DNA of 64,000 bases from Pochonia chlamydosporia 170 (Eukaryota > Ascomycota > Sordariomycetes > Hypocreales > Clavicipitaceae). The notes beneath the pieces were generated by a model. It had not been told where the DNA came from and did not search any database. It saw only the letters and a list, made by a program, of their open reading frames with translations. The stretch is taken from assembly GCF_001653235.2 (NCBI RefSeq), contig NC_035793.1, positions 3,658,001 to 3,722,000 of the forward strand, read 5' to 3'. Positions within the stretch are counted from its first letter, which is position 1; every line of letters begins with the position of its first letter. A program made the position numbers and the translations under genes. This document shows positions 1 to 12,569 of the stretch, in pieces.

Positions 1-2
1 CT

Positions 3-560
3 CGAGTTCAACTTGAGGCGCACGACTTTTTCAAAGAGCAGCCGGTAAAGGATGCCGATGGTATGTTGGACGCTTTCTGAACCTATCAAACTCCCAAGAC
101 TAATCCCAACGTAGTGTACTACTTCCGATGGATCATACATAATTACTCAACCCCCTATGCTGTCAAACTCCTCAAGAATCTCGTACCGGCCCTCAAGCCC
201 GGAGCACGCATCGTCATCAACGACCACTGTTTGCGAGAGGCCGGCTCAGAAAACCCCTGGGACGAGAAACTCATGCGAAGCATGGACATGATTATGTTGA
301 CCTTGCTGAATGCCCAAGAACGTGAGGAACAAGAGTTCAAAGCATTGTTCAAGGCTGCCGATGAACGCTTCTCTTTCAAGGTAAGTTGTGCTTGATAACC
401 GGTCATTTCAACAGTCGAATGCCATGTACTCACTTATTGATAGGGTGTCACACGTACTCCAGGTTGCAGAATGAGCGTCATCGAAGCCGTTTGGGAGCCA
501 GAACAGGTTACAGTCAATGGAACGTCTGCACAAGCCGGCCCAGCTGAAGGTACGGAGTGA
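3..560 (+). CDS. O-methyltransferase, 3' part (5' end outside window)
   Basis: This is the C-terminal part of a class I SAM-dependent O-methyltransferase of the fungal sterigmatocystin/COMT-like family. I read three exons: 3-60 (5' incomplete), 115-380 and 444-560, with introns of 54 and 63 nt. Joining them keeps one frame and gives the family signature in order: DFFKEQPVKDADVYYFRW, then IIHNYS, where the His is the expected catalytic base, then a glycine-bearing segment (LKPGARIVINDH) and the ending GCRMSVIEAVWE. The stop is TGA at 558-560. The SAM-binding N-terminal half lies left of the window. Its position beside a reducing PKS suggests it O-methylates the polyketide or a late intermediate; that link is inference from neighbourhood only. 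Family confidence is high; substrate is unknown. Confidence 0.85.
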
Positions 561-853
561 TCTTGGTCGCTTAGTATAGCTTTGGCGACAATAAAAGGAT
601 GAAGTGTAATAAGTACATTGTGTTATTTGTACGGGTCAATCTCAACTATAACTGTAATGGAAGCCATGTTACTTTGAGATAGTATAGCAAAATAAAGATG
701 GATGCTCATTTAAGTTCAAACGCTATGGCATGATATCCCCAGGCTTTGATGGGTAAGTACCACAAAAACTTTTATGTATGTTGTTGATATAGGCTTGATA
801 ATTAAAAATATCACGTCATCTTTCATCAATCGGATCCAGCAGATTCGGAACCA

Positions 854-935
854 GCGTAATTGGTTTAGTGGTAAAATTCTCCGTTGCCATCCGAGCAACG
901 TCGGGGAGCCCTGGGTTCGATTCCCAGATTACGCA
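854..935 (+). tRNA. tRNA-Gly (anticodon GCC) with 11-nt intron
   Basis: The 82-nt gene folds as a complete cloverleaf. The acceptor stem is GCGTAAT (854-860) with ATTACGC (928-934) and discriminator A at 935. The D-arm/A-box is TGGTTTAGTGG, the anticodon stem is CTCCG (879-883) with CGGGG (902-906), and the T-arm is CTGGG/CCCAG with loop TTCGATT. The anticodon GCC is at 886-888. Between positions 37 and 38 sits an 11-nt intron (890-900) whose GCAAC pairs with GTTGC at 883-887 of the anticodon loop, as expected of a tRNA-splicing endonuclease substrate. Removing it leaves 71 nt, the usual size of tRNA-Gly. It lies between the methyltransferase and the PKS. Confidence 0.93.
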
Positions 936-1294
936 TTCTTTTTTTTGCCTTTTTGAACAATGTATTTTTGGCTGAGAAAGTCTTGAGCTTAGTGTTGTGT
1001 TTCTTCTTCATATTTGTCGTGTGTAATTTCTTTTTCTTTTTGTGCGCTGCATGTGAGCAGATGTTCAAATGCACTTTGGCGCAAATATCCTTAGGTTGGT
1101 AAGGACATTCTTCCGTGCCCTGATTGTCCACAAACTTGCACTTCGCATTTGGATACAATAAAAGCCAGTTCAGAGTGCTTAAATGGTGACCAGCACGCGT
1201 ATATTCACTTGCTACCTGTTTTAAACTATGCTTTGTTCATGTATGATCCGTCCTAATTCTGTACAATCCGTATTAAAGGGAAAATTGCCGCGCG
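936..1294. other. Intergenic, tRNA-Gly to PKS 3' end
   Basis: After the Pol III terminator this 350-bp stretch is T-rich and contains only short ORFs without recognisable features. It should hold the 3' untranslated region of the PKS gene on the minus strand. I see no other gene. Confidence 0.6.
939..946 (+). terminator. RNA polymerase III T-run terminator of tRNA-Gly
   Basis: An uninterrupted run of eight T residues starts four bases after the mature 3' end of the tRNA-Gly gene. This is the standard Pol III termination signal. Confidence 0.85.
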
Positions 1295-4200
1295 TTATGA
1301 CGCCTGTCCATATCCTCCTGTCTTGGCAATCACACAAGCCAAATCCATGATCGTGTCGTTACTCAACACCTGAAACACCGAAACTTCGACGTTGCAATTG
1401 CTCAACACCCAGTTCCTGACGCCAACAGCGACCAGGGAATCGACACCATACGCATTCGGGGGCTTGTTGACATCAATCTCTTCGGGAAGCAGGTTCATGG
1501 CCTGGGCAAGCATGTTGGAGAGTCCGGCGCGAACTAGATCCGTCGCCGCATCTGTGTTTTTGCTCCTCGCCAAGAGCGTCTTCATATCTATATTTTGCGC
1601 TTCATTCGAGCCACTCAGGTCTGGTGGTGGCATGTCGACTAAGCTCAGGTACGAGTACAGGGCTGTACGCGACCAGTATGGATCTGCTGGCTTGTTTTGA
1701 CGTATCAAACCTCCTGTCCCAATTCCGAGAACGACCTGGGCTGGCGTGACAGTGCCAGACGGACCAATTTCCATTGTAATCGCATGCTTGACAACCGTCA
1801 GGAAGTCATCGTGACGGATGCCGTAGAAACCGGCTGCGCGGAGCTTGTCGAGCATGCTGTCGTCTTCGGCAAGCATTCCTGCTCCTAGGACGGGACCGAG
1901 ATCGATGGATACAGCTGGTATGCCTTGAGCACGACAGTAGTGGGCTAGAGCGTCCATGAAGCTATTTCCTGCTGCGTAGTTGGCTTGTCCTCGGTTGCCA
2001 ATGACTCCGGCTGAACTGGCCAAGAAGACAAAGAATGGCTTGGTACCCGAGTTTGCCATGGTTTCGACAAGGTTCCATGATCCTTGGCTCTTGGGTTTAA
2101 AGGCTGTATTCCACATTGGGTATGTCATGTTGTCAAATACTGAGTCCTGGATGACGGCTGCGCATTGAAACACTCCCCGAATGGGTGGCATTTCAACAGA
2201 GAGCTTGTCCTTCACAACGGCAGAAAGTGAAGACGCGTCGCAGATGTCTGCTTGGTAGACTCTCACATCAACATTTCTGCTTTGCAGTTCCTCGATAAAA
2301 GTACGGCATCGGTCATTAGTTGCTGCGCCTGATCGAGAGATGAACGCAAGATGCTTTGCACCACTCGCAACAAGAAGCTCAGATATGCTTCTTCCAAGAC
2401 CACCAAGTCCACCAGCCAGTACGTATGTTCCCTCGGGGTCAACAGCATCGCTCAGAGTTTCCGACTGGCCGGCGCAAAATACATCTACGACATGCTCGCC
2501 TGCAGAGGTAGCTGATACTGTGCAGAGTCCCTGATATGGCACCGATTGGATGTGCTGAAGTGCCTTATCGAGATCGTTCACTCCGAAATCTGTTGTCATG
2601 CCGTCCAAGATTGAACCATCAAACTGCTTGCCAGCCAAGAGTTCAGATACTGATTGAAACAATTGCGCTACAAAATCTGCATCTTCTCGCAATAGGTCGT
2701 TCAAGTCGAAATTGACAACAGTGGCATGACGCGTCATCTCGAATTTTCGACTTACATGATGCTGACTGCCACTCGCAAGTTGAACAACGACACCACCTGA
2801 CGAGTTAGACCTAAGACCAATAGAGGAAAATTCCAGGGGACATTAACTTACAGTTCTTGACGCATTTGTCATAACAGTCTGCGCTATCTTCCATCGTACC
2901 GTACACCATGTCCACGCCTTTCCCACCTGTCATTGACAGCAAACATGGCACATAATCGTCCGCAGCGTTGAAGATTAGCTCAGGAGGCAATCCACAATCC
3001 GTAAGAATCTTTCGTTGGTCATCTGAATTCTGCCCAACTACCGTCGCAAATACACGGACCCCTGATAACTTTGCAATCTGCATTGCGGCGAGGCCATGCG
3101 GACTCGCGCCAGCATGAATTAAGACAGACTTCCGGGCCATGGCCCTGCCCATATAAACAATGGCGTAGTAAGCACTGACGAGTAGACTCGGAAAAGCAGC
3201 TGTTTCGTGGCGTTGAACGAATTGCACTTTGGCGCGAGCGGTGGTTCGAATACTGCCGCCAGACACCAGGGCAACTACTTCGTCTCCGGGACGGAACTCG
3301 GTTACATCTCGTCCTACTCTGGTGATGGTTCCTCGCACATCAAGGCCAATGGTAGATTCTGCATTTCTTCCGAGAGCTGTTTCAACATCCCGAGAGGTAA
3401 GAAGCGCTTGGCGGAACTTGATGTCAACCTCATCAGGACGTATGTCTGTTCGTCGAAACTCGGTGAACTGACAGGAGTCTTCAGACAAACCAACCTTGAC
3501 CAGCGATAGCTTCAAATCTATCGCATCGGTCTCTTCTGGGCCGTGAAACGCGCGACGCTTAACTGCACTTGGCGAGTTCCCTTCAATGATTTGGTTCAAA
3601 GGCTTGATCGTCTTCAGCCGAGGAATGAAGATTTCTCCATCTTTCTCCGCAAACTCGGTTTCGAGGCAACCAGAGCTGGTTGAACTGGGTTCCTTGCAAA
3701 AGGTCTGAGAAAACACAGCTATGATATTCTTCACTAGTGTCGTTTCCGCAAGCTGCGAGGCAACATCTACGTCAAATGTGACAATCATCTTGCGAGGATC
3801 CTCGGACATGAGAGTTCTGGCCAAGCCAATGATGGAAGAGCCTTGGAGAGTTTGGGGGTTCATATGAGCGCCTCGAGTAAGGCAGATCATCCCCTTTGCC
3901 GACTTCTGAAGATCTTTGAACAAGTTGAAGTGGGACTCATCCCATTGCAGAATAGAGCAAGGTTGTTCGGATGGATAACAGACGTCGAGAAGTGAAAGAA
4001 CAACTGAGTTCTCAACGAGAGCCTCGAGGTTGAGGATTTCTCGAGAAGTCGTTGCCCTCACCACGAGCCCCAACCCGGCACTCCAAGACGTCACCATCTC
4101 AGTAAAAGCTGCAATCTCGTCATTGGACTCGTCTGGGATGAGTAAAATCAACGTTAAAGCACTCAAGTCGGTGAAGACAGCAGTATTCTTGTGCACCACT

Positions 4201-7200
4201 GCATTGATGGGATGTTGTGCTTTGGCATTGGTCTCAGCGATTACAGAATTGGGCTCCAACTGCATGAGAATGCCCCCAGCTCCAAGAAGGTTCTTTAGGC
4301 TGCCAATTTCAACTCCAGAATCTTCAAAAAAGACGATGAGATGATAAAAACCACTAATGTCTCTTATATCCGTCTTGCGCTCAATGAAAGCCGCTGCTGG
4401 TCTGCGCTTGAATTTCTTCATAATCCGAGAGTATGCCCTTGAGTCAGGAGGGCTCAACAAGGTGAATTTCGACAGGCGCGGTGTATCCTCTTCAGTAGGA
4501 GCAAGGAGTTGTAATAATTTGGTTGCACTCCGCGAGTTGCCTCCAACCTGTAACACAGCCAATCCCGGATACTTGTGAGCCAGGAGATCAATCTGCATTG
4601 CAAGCGAAGTCGGCAGGTTGAAGGAGACATCCCTTTTCCAGATAATCTCGGTGCAGAGATTACGGAAGTTGGGCAGAAACATATCCTCGACTGAACCAGT
4701 AGATTGGAGAGCAGTCAGATATATTCCGTCAATGACAACATGAGCCCCAGGGTGGCCACTGCCGTTCATGACAATCTTTGCAGAAGCATCTTGCAACCCA
4801 ACTCGGTCCGCAGTCGCAAATCCAGAGAAACTTTTGGGGCCATCTTGATCAATGCCGGTTGAGACGAAGAGACTCTTTATATATGTTGGAACCATGGGCA
4901 CTGCGTCTATGACAAACAAGGAATGAAACATTGAGTCCAAGGTAGCGGGATGAAGAATGTGCTGGTACTCGAACTTTGAGGGCATTTTAGCCTTCGTGTC
5001 GGGCACAGTTATTTTACATCTGCAAGCCCCGTTGCCTTTGTACATGTCGGACATGTTCTGAAAGGTTGGCCCGTAGTTCATGCCCATGGTATCCAAGGCT
5101 TCATAAAGCTGACGGGAACTTATTGCTTCCTTGCAGTCATCCGAAACTTTGTCCATCTGGATCTGACAAGCTGTGGCTAACGTCAAAGGGCTTCCCGTTG
5201 CATATTTGAAATGAATTAAGCCTGTTGCGTTTTTTTCCCACTCGCGTGTCAAGTGCTTCGAATAGATCGAAAACTCGTGATGGGCGGTTGACCGAATTTC
5301 TCCATGAAGATCAGTGGCTATCTTGATATTCAGCACCGTTTCTAGTCCATGCTCATTGTTAGGAACAATCATGGCCTTTGAGATGGTCATATCACTGATC
5401 TCGTAACCCAAGAATCCGTCCAATTCCGGTTTAATCTGCTTAGCCCCTTCAAGTATCATAGAAACCATACCTGCCGCAGGGTAGACAATTGTTTTCTGAA
5501 CTTGATGATCCTGGATCCAGGGGTTCTCTGATATGCGAAGGAAACCACGCCACCGTGGTTCAAATGGAGTTGAGTCTGTTGTTGGGGCACCAATAAAGTC
5601 CTGACGCGGGTAAGCTCGATTTCTATGAGTAATACTGAGATGCGATTCATGCCAGTATGACTTGGAATGGTTCCAAGCGTACGGGGGTAGATCTGTAAGA
5701 CACTTGACATTTGGGATTCGGCCTCGAACAACAACCTGTTCCATGTTTAGGGGGCAGCCTTGGATCCAAAGGTCGCCAATTAGGCCGAGAAGCTTCGAAA
5801 CGCCGTTAAACTTTGGCTGTAGAACCGAGTAATACATGGGAATGGAATCTTTGACCAAAATTGACGCCATGGTCTCTGTCGTGGGTGACCGCAGTGCAGC
5901 ATTCGGACCAATTTCGACGAGAATAGTCGGGCGAGTCTGAGCTGGTTGTTCCATCATGGATGTAATGGCAGCCACAAACTGTACTTGATTCACCATGTTA
6001 TCTGACCAGTACCGTGGCACTAACCGATCCCCTTGAATTGGCTTCCCAGTGAGTGAAGAGAACATTCTTACCCCCTCATGAAACTCTCGTGGCTTGATGG
6101 AAACAAGGGAGTCCCTATAGTCCTCCTCAACAAGCCTCATATGGGATGAATGATATGCAGTCCGCACTTTCAAAATGCGATGGAAAACTCTTGGTGTTCG
6201 GTTCGTTAGATCCTGATCAATATCTGTTATGACCTCAATTCTTCCCGATATGGTGGTCGATTCGGGACTGTTGGCACAAGCAATTTCTGCTGATTTCCCA
6301 CTCTCTTCCAAATACTTTCTGGTCCATTCCATGGACATACCAATCACCATCATGGCACCCTTCAATTTTGGAGCCCGAAAAGGTAAACTGATAGCAGCCA
6401 GACCACGGAAGAACGCAATCTCCCACGCCTGGAATCGAGAAATGGCACCACCAGCGTAAGCTGCTGCAATTTCTCCAGAAGAATGACCTACTACGCTTGA
6501 AGGCGTGATATCGTATGAATGAAGAAGATCGACCAAGGCTACCTGAACTGCTGTTGTGGCAGGCTGTGCGATATGCGGGAAAGAGATGGCTGAATCGAAC
6601 TCATCTCTCAAAATCTCTTGCAACAAATTGAATGGAGACTGCAGGCACTGCAGGAGATACTCGCTTGCTTCCTCAATGCTGTTTTTGAAAACCTCAAACT
6701 CCATCAAATCTTGACCCATCTTGGGCCATTGGGTTCCCTGGCCAGAAAATACAAAAGCAATCTGCGCAGTATCTCCTCTCAAGGAACGGACGATGTCGGA
6801 CGACCCAGCCGTCTCGAGCTTGGTGGCAAGCTCATTGATCGATTTTGCGACGACGAACCCCTTCCATTCCAGATTTGATCGGCGACAAGCAAGAGTGTAA
6901 GAGTAGTCTCTCAGTAATCTTGGGGGGCATGTCTTCACCTTTGATTTGATGTACTCTGAATGGGAAGTCATGGTACGTGACACTCCGCTCTTCTCATGAG
7001 CCGAGTAGAGAAAGAGCTGATACTCGCTCGCAGGGAAATTTGCAACTGCTTCAGTATCAAGAGGGGATATGAGCGGGCTTGAAGGTGATTCGTCCGCCGA
7101 ACTATGATTTCCGATCAAGCCACGAGAGTACAAATATTCGGGGGCCTCATCTAGAATAACATGGGCATTGGTGCCTCCAAAGCCAAAGCAATTAACACTC

Positions 7201-8908
7201 ACCCTGCGAAGCCCATCCAGGGGCCAGTTCATGACTGAGGTTGGGACCTAAATAATCTATGAGTACGGGAGCGGCTGGATGTATTGCTGTGCCGGGATAT
7301 ACATACTTTGACCTTCCAGCCTTCAAAGTCAATATCAGGATTACCGGTCTGGAAGTTGATATTGGGAGGGATTTTGCCCTTTTCAAGGACCATCAGTCCT
7401 TTAATCAATCCAGCAACTCCTGCGGCACCCTCAAGGTGGCCGATATTCGGCTTAATGGATCCAACCACGATCGGTTCCTTTGTATCTCGACCGGCTGCTA
7501 ATGTTTCAGAAATAGCCTTGAGCTCTCTCCAGTCTCCAGCCTGTGTTCCTGTCCCATGACATTCGACGTACGCCGTTTGCTCAAAATCGAGACCGGCAGA
7601 TGCGTACACAGACCGGATGTTTGCTACTTGAGCTTCTTTACTTGGAAGAGTGATTCCTATAATTCTTCAGCTTCTACAGACTCCTAATTAGAGTACAATA
7701 AAGGAGAGGAACTTACCAGTAGTTCGGCCATCCTGGTTAACCGAGGTACCACGTATAATAGCACGAATGGTGTCGTTATCCCGAAGCGCATCGGAGATAC
7801 GCTTCATGACAACAACTCCGATTCCCTCTCCTCTACCATAGCCATTGGCCCTTTTGTCAAACGTAAAACACTTACCATCAGGGCTCAAGAAGTTTAGGGC
7901 TGTCATTGGCATCATGGTGCTTGGGGTGAGAATCATGCCTGCACCTGCTGCAATGGCCTACTCGATGTGTCAGCATCAGTATCGACCCCAACAGAGACAA
8001 GCTAAAAAGGGAAGAGCACTGAGTATTCGGGTTACATACGATAGATGACTCTCTGTTTCGCAAGCTTTGAGCTCCCAGATGTACGGATACCAAACTCCCA
8101 CTGCAGCCAGTGTCTACTGTCATACTTGGGCCATGGAAATTGAAAAAATATGATATCCTGTTGGCCATAATGGCGATGCCATTGCCTGTAGCAGCATACT
8201 GTGGTGACCAATCCGGGTCTCTGAGACAAACTTGCTCATAGTCTTGATAGTGTTAGGCCACGGCGTTTGCGAAAGTTGAGGATGGACAAGGGCTACCGTT
8301 GTCACTTACCTTTGACAAACGATCCGACATAAACAGAAGTATCACTTCCATAAACATCTTCCTTTCTCAGCCCAGCTGCCATCTTATTAGTAATTTAGTC
8401 CAGCTACTTTCAAGGTATGGCCATACCATTCTCAAGCGCCTCATAGCAGACCTCCAACAACATCCGTTGTTGAGGATCAATGGCTTTGGCATCCTCTGAC
8501 GGAATCGAGAAGAACTAAGCACAATTAGCAACCGCGTCCTAGCTCAGCAATATTGAATGAAGATGATGGAATCGTCTGGTATTCCTGACCGTGGTGTCAA
8601 AAGCTCCAACATCTCCTTTGAGAAGGTGCGCTCCTCTAAACGAAATCTATGCTCACGTTAGGCAGGTGCCAACTCTGGGCCAGGCTTAGCCCTGCGCGGG
8701 AAATATCACTCACACTCCCTTGCCGATTTCCGCTCGGGTGGAAGTATCCGTCAACATTCAACCTATCCTTTGGGATTTCTGACCACTGTGATTCTCCATT
8801 TTCCAGAATCTTCCAAAGATTCTCTGGATTTGTTGCATCCCCAGGGAAGCGAAGGCCAAGGCCAACGATGGCAATGTCCTCGTCCATGCAAGCACCTGTG
8901 GAACTCAT
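1295..8908 (-). CDS. Highly reducing polyketide synthase (KS-AT-DH-degenerate MT-ER-KR-ACP)
   Basis: Nine exons keep one frame (2365 aa): 8908-8714, 8646-8590, 8514-8427, 8375-8310, 8242-8040, 7957-7717, 7656-7307, 7247-2852, 2796-1295, separated by introns of 51-82 nt. Domains: ketosynthase (about 8-435) with active Cys in DTGCSGSL and His in ECHGTGT and GHLEGAAG; acyltransferase (about 560-880) with GQGTQW and Ser ~656 in [10 protein letters not shown]; dehydratase (about 950-1240) with His ~981 and Asp ~1171 in HPATLDSMF; a degenerate methyltransferase stretch ([12 protein letters not shown] in place of a SAM-binding core); enoyl reductase (about 1640-1900); ketoreductase with GGLGGLG near 1995 and Tyr ~2139; carrier protein with Ser ~2319 in GVDSLVAV. 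There is no release domain, as is usual for this class. Start 8908 was chosen because the conserved KS begins seven residues later; 8887 is an alternative and the frame stays open to 8998. Product unknown. Confidence 0.93.
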
Positions 8909-11900
8909 GTGCTCAAAGAACTGACTGAGAAAAAAAAAGCACAATTCAGAGAAAGATTCGGGACAAAATTGTAGACAAGATACACTGTGGAAAGACAAAA
9001 ACAGAAAATCGGACCTGCGAGGGGGAATCTCAGCTTTTGAATCAAATCTTTTGCTGCTGTGAATCTTTCCGCCTCGGCAAACATCCCATACACCCCATGC
9101 ACGAGTCTCAGGTCAATGAATCTGGGAAAACGACCAGATCAATAATACAGTCATGGGGCGTAAGGTCAACTTGGCCCAACATCTGGTCAATGTGTCAAGA
9201 TCAAACAGGCCCGAGGGTGGAAAGACAGGCTAAATGGGGACGTCATGGAAGAATGGCGATGAAGTTTGGGAAAACGAAGTTTCTTAGAAGGTTGCATGTG
9301 ACCATGCTTGTCTTGCTTTAGTATGCGTATTGCTTCGTGATATCTTATGCGTCAAGTCTAACTTAAGTATGGCTCTGCTTGGCGACGATGCTGCGTTGGG
9401 GGCCTCTTATATTAGGACCAATGGCAGAAGCTGATATGACGACCTCGAATGATCTCTACAGATCTAGAGAAGCAGCCACAATAACGATGAAAGTGGGGAT
9501 TCAAAGTCTTGCGACGGCAAAATTATGTCGTCATGTAGGATGGGTTGCAGTCTGAAGATGCTGTGAAGATGCTGTGAAGCAGAGAAAGCAGTCTCACTCA
9601 AGAGCCTGGTAATATTCCCAAAGTATAAGTATGGCAGGATCGAAAAACTCTGGAAAGCGTCATCTCATTATATGACTGAAGCATCTGCTTGGAACTACGT
9701 GGTTTACATACTTGTACCAGAGGTTTAACTCCAAACCTCCAACAATCATGAAACATGTTATTATATGTTAGTATTCATGAGCGTGATACTTAAAAACACC
9801 CTGGTCATTTCAACAGATGGGATCTGTGAAAGAAGAGACTTGAAATAGCTGCATGTACAGTGGTCAAACACAAATGCCAGTGTCATTGTACCTTGCAGGA
9901 CGCTGCTCCTACAGCACTCCCCTTGCTCATAGTGTTTATTCCGTCTCCTTTTTTTTTTTAACAATTACCCCCACCAATTCTCATATGTAGAATCTGTCAC
10001 CACAATAAATCTTTGAATTATTCGAATGTAGCTAGCTTCACCTGTTGGGATATCCATACTGCCAGTTATATTATTGTTCAGTTGTTTGAAACGCCAACTC
10101 AGCATCTTGACTTTGCACTGCACCAATGCCTACTTCGGAGCTTCCGCTCAGAAATCCCAGCTCGTGACGGAGCGATGTCACTTCAAAACACTCTCGAACG
10201 CACTGTCCACACCGGGGTGTTCCAATGCGATGAGTACCGAGTGTTCGAGTGACATCATTCATATGGTATCTTGCCCCGATGTCCAAGACCTGGGAGGCTT
10301 CGCCTTGTAATACTCTCGAGTCATGAATCAACATGTACTCCCCAGAAACTGTGTACGCTCGGCCCTGTATTAAAAGCTGATACATGCAACAGCACTATGC
10401 TTATTGAGACATACAGCTACTCCCCTGTACAACAGCTTTGATTGGACTGATCACCATAGGCTTCTACCCAGGTATTCTTGGGCACTAGTGAGTTACCCAT
10501 GTCACCCGTTGCATAGTTTGTGATTTGGCTTGTGGTAGAGGCTTCTGGACGAAATCGGGAATCACACAATTTTCCGGATTCAGTAATGTCTGGCAGCAAA
10601 ACATGCGGCGCTAGTGAGCTGTGAGCTGTATTTACCTGCCACTCAAGTTGAACAATTGTTGGCGTAGATTGGCAATGAGCACTCGCAACAACAACGAATT
10701 TCTGGTCACTGTGTAGCATGTCCTAAGATGTGTGAAGCCCAACTACATTTTTTGGGATGAATGAATCATGGTTTGCTCAGCGAGAAAATCGCGGTATGTT
10801 CAGTTCTGTTTTATAATACTGGACTCCCATTTGCGTCTCAACCACATGACGGATTGCGGATGGTAGCAACTTGGCATATGTTGTGTGACTTGAACAGAGA
10901 ACAGAAACAATTTCGGCAAGTGGATTCCGCGGCCGATAGCGAAGCACGACAAAGAGCATAATCCTTGCCACTGGCCTTGTTCGTAGACTGAATAACGTCC
11001 GTGGGGATCACACGTCGAAATGATAGGATAGACATGTGATATGTCTCGTCCTTGACACCGAACTTGCTGTTCCCGGACCTTTGCAGCAAGATGGTGCACA
11101 AACCTACACAGGACTTCCTATATGACAGCATGACGGTCACGCCACAAAGAGAGGTGTGCATACAGTGCTTCGGACGAACTGTGCGTGTGCCTTCTGTTCT
11201 GCAACTCCAGTCGAAGGCAGGGTTTCGCTCATACAGACTAATGCGCAAGAGATTCGGTCATGCCGGCATACCATGATCTGGATCAATTGACAGACCAAAA
11301 AAGGCTGTGTTTGTGCGAGTTTGACGTCGCATTGTGACAAGAAGCGCGCAAGTGGTTGAAGCAGTTTGGCCGATGACGGCTTTGCCTATCGGGTTTGTGG
11401 TAGAGCATGGTCCACACTGACTGAGCAGAGATCAGGAAGCGCCCGAGGTTAAACCACTTCACTTTTGCCCCCAAACGACGGGGGTAAAAGTGAGTGTGGT
11501 GAAGCAAACGTATTGTTGCACAGCCGAAGTCAGAATGCGTGCGGCGTACTCCGTACCGCTCCTTTCGTTGGTATTGCAGCCCCAAATAGCCGAGATATGA
11601 CGGACAGGCCACCACTTTTGTCCACTTGACAATTCCAAGCAAGTGAAATGCTTGAATCTAGCGGAGTGTAACACATACACGCCTTCTTTCGGTGCCGAAC
11701 TGTCTCAGTAGCTGGCGGGATGTGACAAGATGCCAGCCGAAGGTAAGCCTCGCCGCTTTCTGTAAATTTTGAGCTCGCTGACTCCCAACCCCGGTGGAAA
11801 TCAAGATGATAATCCTGTGGCCTTGTTTGAAACTCTTACCACTTGTTGGCGGTAGTTGAGAATAAAGATGCAGCGGCTAAGAGATGGGAAGACGTAGACC

Positions 11901-12569
11901 ATATCCACTGTCCGTCGATCCGCTGCTGCAGGTTCTTGTCAAAGAAGTTTAGGTCGGGAACACCACGAAGGCGACTGAATCATTGAGTTGCTGGAATCAA
12001 GGTTGGCGTGGGTCTGGTCGTCTTGAATCTCGCATCTCCATGAAAACCGAACGTGGCAAGTTGAGACTACAAATTGAAGCAGGTGCGAGGCAATACCGAC
12101 TGGAAGGAACCAGACGGCGGCTCCTTCCTCTTCACTGTACAGACGGGCCCCAAACAAGTGTCCAGATGTGCAGTCTCGTCTCGTCTGTTCTGTTCTGTTC
12201 TCTTCTGCCCTGGACTGGAATGGTAGACTTGCGTCACACTCTGGCGAACCTCGCTCGCGTGTTCCTGTTTCGGCTCAAGTGCTACTTTCATTGACAAAAC
12301 AGTGGAAGAGTCTTCCTGTTCACAGCTTGACCTTGAGCTTGAGACCAAGGGGCAGTGACTTTGTCTTTTGTGTTCTGTTACCAGATCAGTCCCTCTTCTC
12401 TTCTCCGCACTTTGAAGTCAAGTCCTCTTCTTCTTTTTTTGGTCTACTTCTGCTACGACAAAAGTTCTTCCCCCAAAACTAGGGCTACACGCAATACCAA
12501 ACCACACCCTCGTTTCTTTCCATTTCGCGTTTTCTTGGACCGACATCATCTTCTTACGCTACCAGAATC
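8909..12569. other. Long divergent intergenic region between PKS and MFS transporter
   Basis: This 3.66-kb stretch lies between two divergent cluster genes and so contains both promoters. I translated it mentally in the open frames and recognised no conserved protein. ORFs are short, overlapping and compositionally unlike the neighbours. It contains a GC-topped inverted repeat (about 11453-11500), a short tandem repeat of GATGCTGTGAA type near 9550-9580, and a CTGTT-type pyrimidine run near 12180-12205. It may hold a decayed cluster gene, but nothing in it can be named. Confidence 0.5.
11453..11500. repeat. Imperfect inverted repeat able to form a hairpin
   Basis: Left arm 11453-11472 and right arm 11480-11500 pair through CCCCC/GGGGG, a G-T pair, TTTT/AAAA and an outer ACCAC/GTGGT block. 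There is one bulge, a few mismatches and a 7-nt loop. Function unknown. It could be a binding site for a dimeric regulator, a transcribed hairpin or a relic of a small transposon. Confidence 0.5.
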
